From: Armillaria gallica
Taxonomy: Eukaryota; Basidiomycota; Agaricomycetes; Agaricales; Physalacriaceae
Assembly (NCBI GenBank): GCA_037576215.1
Contig: JBANDB010000010.1
Span: 3,224,001-3,288,000 of the forward strand
Reading direction: 5' to 3'
Length of the DNA stretch: 64,000 bases
The stretch's first letter is position 1; each line of letters starts with the position of its first letter. Below, one piece after another: positions 1 to 13,129 of this stretch. A program made the position numbers and the translations under genes. Below the pieces are notes generated by a model that was given only the letters and a program-made list of their open reading frames with translations, did no database searches and had not been told where the DNA came from.

Positions 1-366
1 CAACAGACACTTCATATTGAAGATCGCTTATCAATAAAATGTTCAACCTTCCATTCCGCTAATATCTTTTACAGCCACCTTCCTTTTCTCGTAGCATATG
101 TCCTAGAGCTATAATCGCGTTGCCCTTCGCTCACCGTATCTTTGAAATAGGCGCGGCATCTTAGATTAGATCGGTGGCGCCGCCAGCACCAAAATCATCC
201 ATCATGTGGTCTTCGACCTGATGCATTGATGCCCGATTGTTATGATATCCCTGCTTTCGTCGTTCCGGAAGAAATAACTACGCTTCCAATTCTCTATTTC
301 GGTGAAACATGCTTTCGCTTATATATCACCTTGCGCCTCGATTGACCGTCATTCCTTCTGCCATCC
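1..366. other. No gene seen; upstream region of the 367 gene
   Basis: No supported reading frame. It probably holds the promoter and 5' leader of the gene that starts at 367. A pyrimidine-rich stretch precedes the ATG, as is common in basidiomycete promoters. Confidence 0.4.
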
Positions 367-900
367 ATGGCTCAGCCGGCTGTTTTTGACCTGCGCTCCT
401 CCAGCGCTAGGTCCAAGTCTCCTTCCTCAGAAACCATATATTACCCCATCATGAGCGTGCCAAAACCGCGTTCATTTCTTTCTGTCCTCAACCATATTCG
501 CCGGAGGGTCTTCAATAGCCTCCTCTCCCATCCTAGTCCATCCAGAATCCCAATACCAGCACCGCCTGTTGAACCCAAGGTGCAATCTGAAGTGATGGTC
601 ATGTCGCAACCTGTGAGTGCCCAGGTGCGAGTCCGACATGTGGTGCCAAGGAAGGTCCACTACGAGACAGTCCGACGACGACAACATCGAGAAGTGTCTG
701 TTCTTCACACTTTCCCGTCATCTGTGGCTCGTTCTCGGGCATTCAAGCGCCCGTCCACAGCACCACAGTTGCAGAATTACGTTTCTGGAAATCGCTTCAA
801 TGGGTTTGTTCGAAGGAGGGAGAAGAAGCCAGCGTGGAGCGGCGAATGGAATAGGACGGATATACGGGACGTCATTAAAGACTTGAGAAGCTTGAGGTGA
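367..900 (+). CDS. Hypothetical basic protein, 177 aa, single exon
   Basis: The frame is uninterrupted from an ATG at 367 to a TGA at 898-900. The protein is very basic, with a proline-rich segment at about residues 55-70 (IPIPAPPVEP) and several Arg clusters. The C-terminus is compact and hydrophilic: WSGEWNRTDIRDVIKDLRSL. Short fungal proteins ending in a similar WSGEWN...VI..LR tail occur in other mushroom genomes as unnamed proteins; that is memory, not a search. No signal peptide or membrane segment is visible. The amino-acid composition and the conserved-looking tail argue that this is a real gene rather than a chance ORF. No function can be assigned. Confidence 0.7.
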   Translation: MAQPAVFDLRSSSARSKSPSSETIYYPIMSVPKPRSFLSVLNHIRRRVFNSLLSHPSPSRIPIPAPPVEPKVQSEVMVMSQPVSAQVRVRHVVPRKVHYETVRRRQHREVSVLHTFPSSVARSRAFKRPSTAPQLQNYVSGNRFNGFVRRREKKPAWSGEWNRTDIRDVIKDLRSLR

Positions 901-3900
901 TTTCAGCTCTCTGTTGTACTACTTGGTGTCGATGGTGGTCCTCGTATCTCTTTAGGCAGATCTCCGTTGTTGTACTTTTACAATTTATCCTTTTATTCTC
1001 CTCTTCTCTGACCTTCTTTCCTTCATGGCTACTATTGATACAGGAACTGTGTTGATGCACTGTACATTGGTATATTATCTGTTCGGTTTCGACGCGACGT
1101 CTTCCATTTAATATTTGACAGATTTATATTCATAGCATCTCATGATCCCGGAGTGACTCATGTCATCTCTTGATAGCGAATGCCAACTGCATATCGCGCT
1201 AAAAAAATTCATCAAGCGCCATTCCATGTTGACTGAGCTTGCCTTATCTTCTTCTATCAGGGTTTCCCAGTTTTTTCTGCACCTGATACTGGAGCAAGGA
1301 TGATCCTATTATAGACCGTCTGGATAGGAGCTTGAGATAGTAAAAAAACTCTGACACGTATTTGAATAAGTACGGGAATGAAAATCGCCCGAATTTACGA
1401 CATATATAGATGACTGGATTGTCGCTATATAGTACAATATATGCATGATAACCCCATACATTTTTTTGTCTCATCTGATTCATCGACGTTGAGCACTATG
1501 ATTTATGCAATGCCACTGAGACCGTCAAATTCACAACCAGAAGTCGCATGCAAGTCCTACTTCTTCTCTTACTGTTAAAAAGTACATACGCACTGGCAAT
1601 ACTCCTCTATAGTGAAACGAACAAACACAACAGGGAATGCTATAGCACCAGTTACATGGGTTGTGGTATAGCTTCTCTAACTTGCCCCTTACACCCATCG
1701 GCCGATACTCTTCCAAGTTCTCCAATCCATCGCACATCTTCACAACAGAAATCGTGTCTACGACTCGAACAGGATCCCCTCCGGATTGCAATACCCAGGC
1801 ATTTATGGAACGAAGGTTACGCAAGGCCATTATATGGACGTAATATGGTACAAACATTCCCCAGTCTCGTAGGCGCAACACCTACGATACCGGAACTACC
1901 ACTGTGTCATCGTGTCCTCGCAGCTACCAGATGAACGCACCCTCTCCAGTCCTTGCAATAGTAGTCCCTTCGTGTAAAAATGAGGGTTTCCCGATTGGAG
2001 TCGCCTGTACGACGGGAGGTGTCTGCGCTTACAAGTGGAGCCGCCGTAAAAGGTGTAGGCACGCTTCTATAAAACGACAGTCAGAAAGTGATTACTAGTC
2101 ATAGTGACGGATAACACACATTAAACTGTCTCCTCCTTCTCCCTCATCTACGCTTCTTCACCAACCGGTACACAAATCCGTCTGGCGCTTCCTGAGACTC
2201 AATCAAAAGGATCTCTTGAACGCACACGACAAGTCGCTATGTTTTCGGCTGTGGACCCCTTGTAATTCGTGAATGAATGTGAACATTGAGAGCAATATTT
2301 GAGCGAGGACGGTAAGAAAAAGTTTAATAGAAAGAAAGGATGGGTCTACTTGTCCGATCTCTACCTCATTCATTGTCGGCCATCCTCTGAAGTGCATTCT
2401 GTACCCAGAGAGTAAGTGCCTCTTCTCTTACAGTCGACCTCGACGACATCACCTTATACTTCTGTGTTGTGTGATACCGTTGAATCTGGAATCGCGAAAG
2501 TTGATTCCATCCTTTGAGCATCGGTGGTAAGCCACAAGTCCCAAAGGGAAAAGAATTAGCGTACCTTTCAGAAATCGACTTGTCCATTATTGATAACCAC
2601 GTTGGCGTCCTTTAGCTTCATGGGAGGTTCTACGACGTCTACATTTCATAAAGTCGAACTTAGGGATATTCGCCTCCAAATTGCGGCATCATAGTCGTCT
2701 AGTTCTGATCTCGCCGCCAAGACTCTTCGGGGTGCCATCGTGATGAGTTCATGCATTGCGACAAAATTGACTGAAATTTGGTTGTACTGGATATAACAAT
2801 TAATGTACGAATTTTATCAAGAAACAGGATTGGCCATTACTTGAAAAGGCTCCCCTCTACCGCATGCATTCCTCATCCAATCGATAAAACAACTGACTCG
2901 TATGCCTGCCGGCTCGTGGTGCTATCTGCAACCACGATAATCAGCCTGAGCCCAGTGCGAAGAAGGAGGAGCTTACCGTGGCAGCAGTACTTGGACAAAC
3001 CATCTCTGCTCTTTGGCTCCCCTCGCTTATGCTCCTCCGAGCAATAGAGGCCATCATATAAGGCCTACATGCATGAGCGAGGCTTCGAATGGTACGCTTC
3101 AGGCGGTCTAGTTCGGTCAAAGAACAGGCTAGAAGCAAGCGTCACTTTCACTTCTAGAATGACGGAATGAAACGTACATGTAAAGGTGACATTCGAAACT
3201 GGTGTTTACACCGGTTACAATTGGTTTTCGTGGCGGTTTCTTGATAGATATAGGTGTGTTTCTGTAAGAAAGACAATCAGAAAGTGATCGCCCGTAGAGA
3301 AAGACGACTTACATAAGTCTTGCGAACTTGGAGCGCAACCGCCTCTTTTTTCTCCCCTTCATTTTGGCCTCCTCTGCACCAAGTTGCAACGGAGCTTGGG
3401 CACGCATCTGGTACTATTTCTCCTGCAGACCCAACTCAATACGAGCCATTTGTTCAACATGACAACACGTCATTCGGTTACCTGCCATTCTTTTCCTTCG
3501 TGATTGATGAACGTTGAATGTAGCCTTCGAGCGAAGACCGTAAGCACGAGTATGATAGAAAAAGGACGTGCCTACCTGTTATATCTCTGCCTTCGATATC
3601 CTTTATCATTCGTCCTCCATCGTTGGCTCCTTTACCTCGCTATTCCATCCTGGACCATTTGCCTTAGAGATGCGCCCATGAAGGGTAACAAATTTTTCAG
3701 CTGCCAATCTTGAATTGTAGTGACCTGAAGACAGTTTAGTACAGAGCCTTGAGCCGTCGAGGAAGTGGTTTCGAACGTCGAGGGCTACCTATTGATCGAT
3801 CTGATAGTTAGAGATGGCCTTACGATAATAGGCTACACAACTGATGAGTTCCGGTTCCCTGCCTGTATTCCTCCAGTCTGAGAACTCGGCTCGTCGAGCT

Positions 3901-3950
3901 GTATGGTGATTGTACTGAGCGATGAGCTATGGCATTTTACGCGAATATTG
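901..3950. other. No convincing gene; decayed sequence with an internal diverged duplication
   Basis: Several ORFs of 60-128 codons lie here, but most lack an ATG or overlap on opposite strands. The least unlikely is a minus-strand stretch at 1531-1881 (VLQSGGDPVRVVDTISVV...), which may be an exon of a decayed gene. Segments around 2065-2390 and 3245-3620 resemble each other in the same order (a CAGTCAGAAAGTGAT-like block, then GAGGACGGTAAG / GAAGACCGTAAG followed by an ATAGAAA...GG...CTACCTGT-like block). This suggests an old tandem duplication. Nothing here could be named. Confidence 0.3.
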
Positions 3951-3954
3951 ACCC

Positions 3955-5560
3955 CGGAAAAACGACAACTCAGAGGAAGCATCATTCGCAGTTTCGCCAG
4001 GTAGTCGGCAGTTTGATACGCCTAGGTTCACTTCGTTTCGCACAAGACAAAAGGTTTAAATTCAAATTTTGTCTATCTGGGAAGAATGGTGAGCTCCAAG
4101 GAACACAAAGGTAAGAAACGACTTACCTAGATTGCGGTAAGAGAGAAGGAAGTCGGAGCTCTGAGATGACAAATGATTACAGGAACTCCGGATCAATGTG
4201 CCGAGCGCAAGCCTTCGCGAGATGCCTTCCAATCATTTGATTTGAATTTTTCGCGGAATGGCATGGAGGGCCCGTGCGCACCGGTTACTGCCGCCGTGAT
4301 TGAGGGTCCGACCTAGGCTTCCTTCCACACCGTCACCTTCACCGTGCTCCCGCTTTCTCTGGTCGATCTCACTAACCCGACTGTGCAAACCTCGTTCATA
4401 AGAATTTTCCCTCCAATTTTGACACGACGCTTTGTCTGCCAGTGGGATCAGAGAGGCGAAGTTCTGCCAGATGGGATGATTGAGGGGAACGTTCACTCCT
4501 GGTGAGTGCAGAAAACTAAGCCTCGTCTGTTGATGTGACTGTTACATTCTAGTCATCCTTGCACCTAGTCGTCGTCGCTACGATTAAGGACGCCATTCGT
4601 GTTGGGGATGGACCGCTCCTCGTCGTCCTCGTCGGAGGCCCGCAAGGCCCGCATAATTGAGCTGGCTATTGATGTCGGGCAGCTTACATTCCCCAGACAG
4701 TGTTGACCATGGTGAGCTCTTGTCTATCTCATAACCGCATCCTCATGCTTAGCCGCTGCAGAACTTTCCTTCCTTCCTTCGATTCGATGAACAAATGGGT
4801 CAGACCCGAGGCGATTTCTCGATGATGCTCCATTTCCTTTTGATGTCGCCATGCGGGGACCCACGGACGTGCCTTCGCAAAGGATTTTTACGAGGCAAAT
4901 AGCCTTTATTCACGTAGGCTTTCCCTTCCATTCATCCAGTTCTGTATCTCACTGGTGTGCAGAATAATGCACGACGACCTATTCATAACCGATGATGCCA
5001 ACTCTGCTTTCTGTACTTTACTGTGCGTCGATATCCTTTCGTTGAATGACAGGTTTTCTGACTCACTGCGCGATAGTTTCAACTGTATTTCTATGCATTG
5101 TAATTCAAAAGTTCTCAAGTTTTCTGTGTGCATTGTGCCTGGCTGAAATAAGGTGCACGACACGAAGAATCTGTGATTCGACGTCGTCTAGTCGTTTTTC
5201 ATTCCACTACTGAAAGGCGTGCTTGCATGCGACCGATTTCTGCGTTGTCCATGACCATTTGAACCAAAGACCCGGCTTTACTGTTTGCAGACTCCTCTCA
5301 CCATATGAACGTTCACGCCGCATGAGTCAAGTGCGACGCTCTAACTTCCATTGATGATTTTGGTTCCCTGTCAAGGTGTTACATCTCCAGGCAAGCTCAA
5401 ACCTCATTCACCGCTGCGGAAATATGACAGCATAACTGCAGAAAGTGATGTTATTTATTTTCCTCGTTACCTGTTATGGCTACACTGTGTGGCGGGACTG
5501 TGCATTCTCCCTCTTGGCGTCGTCTCTCTTATATCTTATCCAGGCTGTTCCGATAACCTT
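3955..5560 (+). pseudogene. Degenerate multi-copy gene relic, copy A
   Basis: This stretch aligns in order, with many differences, to the reverse complements of about 21,650-23,250 and 46,290-47,660. Shared landmarks in order are an AACTCAGAGGAAGC block near 3968 (shared with copy B only), the GTGCGCACCGGTTACTGCCGCC block at 4273-4294 (protein: CAPVTAA), a segment encoding MDxSSSSS..EA near 4608, a block around 4890-4930 encoding ..TRQIA.IHVGFPF, and CCGCTGCGGAAATATGACA near 5411. In this copy the first reading frame meets an in-frame TGA soon after its ATG at 4222, and later frames are also broken. It is a relic of a spliced protein-coding gene; I do not recognise the family. Confidence 0.5.
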
Positions 5561-8500
5561 TAACCTAGGTATTCATACCCACATATCAACCCCGCAGACG
5601 GCCCGCGTCCACATGACGAAATAAAGTTGACGCCCACCTTTCTGGGCGTTTATTTGATGTCCCACTCTTTCATACAGGTGTGAGCTGCACTATCCAACGT
5701 TCCTCTACCTCCCTGGCGACATCGACATCGAAGCTCGTCCCACGTCTACCCACACTGAAGTAGTTCTACGGAACTCAACTAGGAGTCTCTGGTTCGCGAT
5801 AGCGACCTTCATGGAGACGTCGAAGACTGATCGTCTCTACAGTAACATTGGCAGGAGAAAGTCTTGCGCAACCGCTGGAACTCTTTCACGCAGTCAGCCT
5901 CGATCTTTTTGGAATCTGGGGTGGCGGGCTGGATGGACACTGGTCGACAGTGATCGTGCACAGTCCCCAACGTTCACTGCGCCCCACGAAATTGACCCCT
6001 ATCTGTGGCAAGTACAATGTTGACCTGTTCCGATACACCAAGATTATCAGTTCGTTGGAGATTTCTTCGTACGCCTGACGAAGATGGCCTTCCTTCTGTC
6101 ATCCTCTCCTAAAATCCACCAGGGTATCTGTCTCTAGTGCAGGTTCGCCCTATACACCATTACACTCCGTCTGTCAATGCCACCGAGGTGAATGAGCACT
6201 TGCAAGCCGGATTCGGAATTGATAGAGTCACCCGAGCAGCCATTTTGAACGACATCGCCAATATGGAACAGGAGATACGCGAACTCGACTCCCTTGCAAT
6301 GAAGTTCGCCGTTTGTTCTGTAATTGAATTTACCAGAATATCAAAGAGTCATTCGAACGAAATGTAATGTGCGTCGCGCGATAAGAGCAAAGCGGCTATG
6401 TATTCCATGATGACCATGCGTTGTGTAAGGGGTACAAATACAAACCACTGCATATAGTAGCGCTACCCGCACTTGCGACATTGTCAACACCATTGAGGAA
6501 GCCGCAAAAGAGTAGCCGGGGGCCATGCTGTCTGCCGCAAGACAAATTCGGCGTTAGGTCAATAAATTTGTCGATAAGCTTCCATGGGTTATCTGACGCG
6601 GTCGTCTGCAACACGAAGGTGGGTCGCTCTGGAGCACGTCAGGGTACATACTTGAATTTGGTTATGGTCTGAGAGTCATACTCTGGGAAGCGAGCAGAGT
6701 AATGGAAGGAGCGGGGGTGGGATTGGTCGGGAATCAGCTAGATGTCCGTTCGAGCTTTGATATCATCGTAAAAGGAATTCATCGAATATTCAACGTCTCG
6801 CCGACCGTTGCGTAGGGTCGAGTGAGGCGATATAAGTGGGCATCTTCATACGGCGTCACCAAAACACATGATGTTGGTGAGTCGCTGGACGATGAATCTA
6901 TTGGTCCAGACAACGCCTAGGACGGAAAGATAGGGCTCGCCACCAGGGGTAGGACAGCGGCATTTTCCCCAAAGGATGACAACTGTTTCGCCGATTAGAC
7001 AGTTCGTAGGCAAATGGGCAAAGATTACACACCGTGGAGTGATTCCGCATGCTCAGAACGTAGTACGATGCATCGCAGCCACCTTCTCCCAGAGCGCGCG
7101 TGATCTCTATGAGGGATGGCGCATTCCTTGAAACCATGCCGCCGGGAATTCGACCGCTGTCCGAACGAAGAATCGCAGTGAGGATGACTAAGTAACACTT
7201 TGGCAAGGTTGGCTTTGTCTTTATTTGTGGCAGGCGCAGTAGTCATGACGTTGGCGGACAGAAGATAGCGGCCTCATCGGGCTCAAATACAGAGTCATTG
7301 ATCTTGTCCAGGAACTGGTTGAAGGTGGGATAAAATATCCATCCGGGCGGTGCAATGGTTACCAGTGCTGGTCTGTCCCGGGTGATGGCCGTGGTGCTGT
7401 GAGTCCGCGACTACGCTCAGTGTGGGAGTTGATATCATCCAGCGACATCCGTAATAGGCGATACCACAGCTATAGAGTGCCCTAAAACAGGTTCGCAGCT
7501 ACAACGTTCGTGGACTGAAAGCGGACTTTCCCGAAACAGAACCCTAACGCGTACCACGTGACTGACACGTCGCGTCCCAGCCGAACTTAAGTTGGAAGTT
7601 TCAACGGTACTACGGCCGAAGTGAATGTCCAGACATGGCGCAAGTGCTATGCGAAAGAATACTGCGCCCTTTACGCCACTGTGCCAGGCGGAATCTGGAT
7701 CGACGTGTTACTCATTAGTTGTAGCTGGTCGAATAAGAAGTACACGGCTCGACTCCGTGTTATGACCAATCGACAGGTAATCCAAGCGTGGCTCGATACT
7801 TGCGTTTCAATTAAATTGACTTCATATTTTACACAATGGACCAGCATTCACTGAAACGACGTCATTCATCGGTTAACAGGCCTCTTCGGTCGCGGATTTC
7901 CGAGCAAGATGGGTGAGTGGAAAGAACTTATCATCCATCGGCGTTATGTTGGAATGATAAAGAAGCTAATGCATATCGTAGTTCGATGGCCCAGTGGTTT
8001 GTTCTGCGATTGTTATTGTCGGTCGAGATCATTTTTCTCCGGTTCCAAGTTCATATCCCAGTCGACGAAGGAAAAAAATACAACCCGCACAAACAGTGTG
8101 TACTGTTAGACACCGTTTCCGTTGTATGGTACAGTCATTTGATCTCGCCTGAATAGAGTTTTTTTAAAACATACGCTGTCCTTATTCGTCGAATTGGATC
8201 GCACCGTTCTCCACTTTGGCTTTTCCGACGTATTGAATGCTTATTCTGCTTCGTCCCTACGCAGTGGTCGGCTAGTACGGATGTGAATAAATTTACCAGG
8301 TGAATGGACGGAGATCTTTATCTACTCCTAGACCGTAATTACAGAAGTGCTATCTCTTTGACTCTATTGACTCATCTGAAAGGAGGCTTTTCAGATTCCT
8401 CCATACAACGTACTACGGTCTTATCTGTTCTACTTTCGAAGAACCTGCTCTTGTAAGAGACTACTACTGTCCTGCAACGATCTCGTGTCCTGCCATTACG

Positions 8501-11500
8501 CGAGTCCTCACCGGCGCCTTCGGGCCCCGGTAGTTCTGCTTCTCCTGGTAAATATGGTTCATCGCGGCCATTTGGTTCCCACTCCAAAGCCGGTCCTCTT
8601 AAACTCCTTGACGTAGGATCGTAATAGTACTATGTCTAGTCCAATCTAACTTTTGTGGGAAGGCACAATGATATCCCGCGACAACTCAGAAAGGCATCAC
8701 TGTTCAAACGTTAACGTTCATTTCTCACGTCAAACGTCGCCGCTCGTCTCAACGTAACGCGGATCTTCCTTCTGTGTCTCATATTTCAACGCCACACACA
8801 AAGGGCCATAGAGATGGTGTTAATACGTCTCTTGATTTTCCTATGAAGTTACATTGACTTTTGTCCTCTCTTTCTACGGCAGAATTTACACCGTTCGAAC
8901 AATGGTCTCCCATCTCCAAAGTGCTTTTCCTTGGGTTTTCAATGTCTACGTCGTGACTAGAGAGAGTAACAACATGAGCGTAAGAAGCTAAGAATTTACA
9001 GCCAAGAATTATCGCGAACGCAGCTTCAGCTGCCTGTATCCTAGCAGAAATGTCAGAACAGAGCTTGTGACGCAGCGAGAAACCGTACCAGATGGCTTCG
9101 TTGGCTTACAATTGGTACCCGTTGCTCTCTCTTCATGATCTTCCCCTATACGTGCTATGATCATCCCATCCTCCCCAGAACCCTTTGCGTCGCTGATGAA
9201 TGGGCTTCCGTCCTATAGACTGATGTTTAACCATAGAGTCGTATGCCTCTAACGCCGGGGTCGCCATATAGGCCAGAGAGGGATGGAACACCATGGTCGC
9301 GCGGTCGAATCCTAAGTCGTAGAGGATGAAGGGTAGCGCTTAGTGTAAACCCTAGTCTGACCCGTCTTCAAAAAGAAAGATAAGAACCAAATCCACTACG
9401 AAGGACGAGGCGCTCACTACATAAAACCTTATATAATACCGCAAAGGGATGCCGAACGTAATGCAATTTGGGATTTGATTGAACAAAAAAACTAGAGGAA
9501 AAGGACCACTGTCAATTGTGTTCAACATACGGGAAATAGTTTACTGAATGAACTTTGATCTCGAAACATTTCTATACGACGTTAAAGCTAGTCATTTTTG
9601 TACATGACAGGACAACGTCATCCTCGAGATGTCGCAATAACTGAAATTCGTCAGAACTGACGACTCCAGAGATGGAAGGATATATACCTAGTGCTTTCCA
9701 GAAATAGGCCACAAAGCAGGAGCAGTCAGTAAAACGATGATGTTCATCCCTGCACAAAGTTTAGGCCGACAACTTTTCAACTGGTGAGGCACGCACAAGA
9801 GATACTGGGCTCGAAGATGCCTTTCGGAGAGGCAGCAGCAATGATGTTGGCAATGCTGTACTGTAACCGTATTGTGAAAGGATGCTGCCCAGAAGGGCGA
9901 AGATCCCGATCAATTGAAAGACCCCTCAGAACATTGGCCTCCAGTCTACTGGGAGAATAAGAAATAGAACGGACGCACGTCGCAGGTACGATAAAACTCA
10001 CGGTCGCTATTTCCAGCAGATACTAAGCCTCGACGGACGTACTCCGAGGAATGCTATGTAGTCGGTCGCAAATAGCCGATATCAAAGAGACATGAATCAG
10101 AGAATGAGAATCGGAGCGTCCGGAAGCGTCAAGTATGGTCGAATTCGTAAAATATTGAAAGTTAGAATGAAGGTGGGTAAACCTGCCTATGTGGAAGGTA
10201 GAAATGGTCAATAAGATACATGCACGGATAAGAAAAGTAAGAGAAATACAAAAAGTACAGGTATCTAGGCGTAGCAGGCCATGATCTGGTCTCAACAAGA
10301 TAGCGGGCCAGGCATGGATTTAGCAGTCGCCGTCTTCGCCTGCAGATGCCTTCATAATATCTTGGTCGGGTGGGTTAGCAGCATCTTGGGGCTTCTGAAT
10401 TGAGGACCTCGGTAAGACAGGATTTGGATAGGATGCTCTCCGCGATCTGATGGAGGATTTCCATCTATTGGTAATAGCGGAGCCGTATCGCTGGGTTTTC
10501 CAGGTATATGGATGGTATAGCGCATTGAATGTAAGCTACGAACAACCGGAGAACTAGGAAAGGCCCGAACCATGCACGTGACTGTCGGGACAGTGCGGGC
10601 CGCACCCGCTTCCACAATAGGTAGCGTTTGTTTACCTTCCTCATCCTCGTAAATTCAACATAACCCTCTTCCCGTTGCAGATCAACTTTATGCCAATATG
10701 CCGCTCTGGGTGACAATGTCGTATCGGAAAGATTGTTTTTTCTAGGACCGACGTTTCTTGCCATTTACAGCTTGATGTATCACTCCTTCCTGCGATGCCG
10801 AGTGCGTTGGTGTTGCTTCATACGCAAGGACGCTATCCATTTGCTATCCTTTGTGCGCTCTCCCTTTCGACTTTCGTTCCTTGTTAATAGCTGCTTCCTT
10901 CAGTATTTTAAGGTTAAGACCCAGTATTCGCTTGGGGAACAGAAGGTAGTAGTCCAAGCGTGACTCAACACTGCGTATTCTATGATTCGCGTTTCTCAAT
11001 GAAACGATACAACGATTTGTTGCTTGCAGGACCACGGCATCTCTTACACCTTGCCATCCCTCTCAGTACGTACCGATGTATGGGAGAAGAACGGCTCTCA
11101 ATCATACCCACAGACGAATCAGGAATTGAAATACTTAGATCACGCCTGCCATCAGTGTCATACATCAAAAGAAAATATGACACAAGACGAAGGACTTGAC
11201 AGTTGGCATTACACCCTTTTGTATGCGGTGTATCTTTCCCGTCGTTTGGGATATGACCTTCCGACCGGAGTAAAAGAAGGGACGCAAGGGAGGTTAATGC
11301 AGAACTGACAACTGGGCCATCGAACAGCAATTATAGATCAGGTTCTTTGTCATTTCAATGGCCCGTGAATATTCAATTCAGTGAGACTGACCTTTCTCGC
11401 TCGTACACACCCCGTTAACCTGATGAATGAAGGCTGGTCTATATTGAAACGGATGTAAGATTTATGAATGCCTGCCCTTTCAAGTATGGTGCAGATAAGC

Positions 11501-12686
11501 CTTGGATAAGACTCGCCGTCGGAGACATGTCTACTCGCAGCGCATGATGGACATAATATTACGGTGTGAGCCCCGGTCCCTAAAGAAAGAGCATGCGGAC
11601 CGGGGCCCTCGAGAGTGACTGTCACTGTGACCGGACGGATCTTCCTTCCAATTTGCTTCCAACTGCTTACTCTTGCGGCTGAGGGAGGGCACTCTATGAT
11701 CACCAAGCGATATGTATTATTACCTCACCTGGACTTGGTGCTTGATACAGGACGTCTTCTAGTTGCATCAGCGTAGATGGGAACTACAGCCACAAGATGG
11801 CCAAGGAACGAAGCATTGAAGATAGGTACTCGCTCCCAGACTTCAGTTCACTACCATTTCATGGTCCGTGATACTTTCTAGATTACCCGAATCAATCTGG
11901 TCTCTAGCCAATTGCCATCCGATCATAACGGCAGGTTCGAGCACTCTAACCGGTCCTGGAAACTTTATGCTGATCCCTCGCAAAGCCCACCTCTGAAACA
12001 GTCATGAACAACTTTCTCGGTCGGCCGTGCGTAAAGTGCGTGATTCATTGCCTTTCGAACTTCAATTCCATGGTGATAGCTCACAGAGAATATAACCGTA
12101 ACCATTATCTTCGACCTGTTTCCTGCGACTATCGTATCTAGAGATCTTTCACTATTGACGCTGTATTAACTACCTTGCCCACGGTGGAATACCGTAAGTT
12201 CAGTCATTAAATTGAAGTCTCTTTGTTTAATCTAAACAACCCACGAGATTGATAACTCTATACACCATCATGCGACCAGGCTTCTTGCGACAACGGGATT
12301 TCCAGGGGCCTGTTTTCCCAAGGGCAGTACAACCATGATAACCAGGATCCATATCGAATTCTCCTGCCATACGCTCGACGTGTCAATTATATTTTTCACT
12401 CGTTTACCTGCTAAAATTTCTGCCACGGGTGCGAGTACTCCCGTAGTTATTTCCATAATTGTAACTCGTAACTCGTGTGCATACGGGTCAGACCGTCTGT
12501 CGTAACCATCCTACGGCACCGAGTGCATCTCCGCCACCGAACTCTATCTTGTCTTATTGTGTAGCGTGAGTACCCGCACGAAAGAATACGCACAGGTCGG
12601 ACTGAGTCCAAATCCACACCGCCTTTCGGATTTGACATGGCTGCAGTATTTAAGCACAGGATTTCCTTCACTTGCTGCCAATAACA
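5561..12686. other. No confident gene over 7 kb; scattered coding-like fragments
   Basis: Reading frames are short and usually lack ATG starts. Two places look faintly coding. One is 6137-6367, with the phrase ILNDIANMEQEIRELD, like the helix that precedes the F-box in mushroom F-box proteins. The other is minus 11,350-11,706, a 118-codon frame without an ATG. Neither can be extended with convincing splice sites. I take the region to be gene debris and intergenic DNA. Confidence 0.3.
6137..6367 (+). pseudogene. Possible fragment of an F-box protein N-terminus
   Basis: A 76-codon frame contains AAILNDIANMEQEIRELDSLAMKFA. In agaricomycete F-box proteins a similar helix (..I..IE.EI..LD..I..) lies just before the F-box; compare the intact protein at 14,943-16,595, which has APISEIQSEIDLL in the same role. 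No F-box follows here, and the frame ends shortly after. The call rests on one short resemblance and is weak. Confidence 0.22.
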
Positions 12687-13129
12687 ATGTCGAAATTCGA
12701 GGTATACGGGTACGAGTTCCTACCTGATCCCCCGTTAGGTACGCAGTCGTCTCTCCTCTTGGCAACAGCCTCTGCTCATGTTTACCAGGCCGCAATGGCT
12801 TGAACCGGGTTAGCTTTCAATGCACGTACAACTACCCATACCCCACACCCGACTTGTCGAGGTATGCAGGGGAGCACCTCGCGAACTACCAAATTATCTC
12901 ATGCGGAGTTCAGAGCTACATTATCTGGTTCTCCGCGAACGCAAAATCAAAAGGGCATTATCTTAATCGAATGACGGACTTTTACCACAAGTGGCACCAT
13001 CCTGAGGATGCATCGAGTCTATGGTGCGGAACAGTAGTCGTGTTCAAAGTTGTTTCAGGAGGGCGAGGTACATTGACGTACGGACATGTAGATGAGAAGG
13101 ATTTCGAGATAATCCGATGTATGATATAG
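12687..13129 (+). CDS. Hypothetical protein, 130 aa, two exons
   Basis: Exon 1 is 12687-12738 (ATG at 12687; MSKFEVYGYEFLPDPPL), intron 12739-12788 is exactly 50 bp (GTACGC...TTACCAG), and exon 2 is 12789-13129. The phase-1 junction joins the frames without a stop. Exon 2 alone is a 109-codon frame with no ATG, so splicing is needed for a normal start. Visible features are an aromatic-rich stretch (CTYNYPYPTPDL), a Trp/His segment (DFYHKWHHPEDA) and a hydrophobic strand pattern near the end (CGTVVVFKVVSGGRG). No signal peptide or membrane helix is seen. The family and function are unknown to me. The perfect intron geometry and strong coding character support a real gene. Confidence 0.6.
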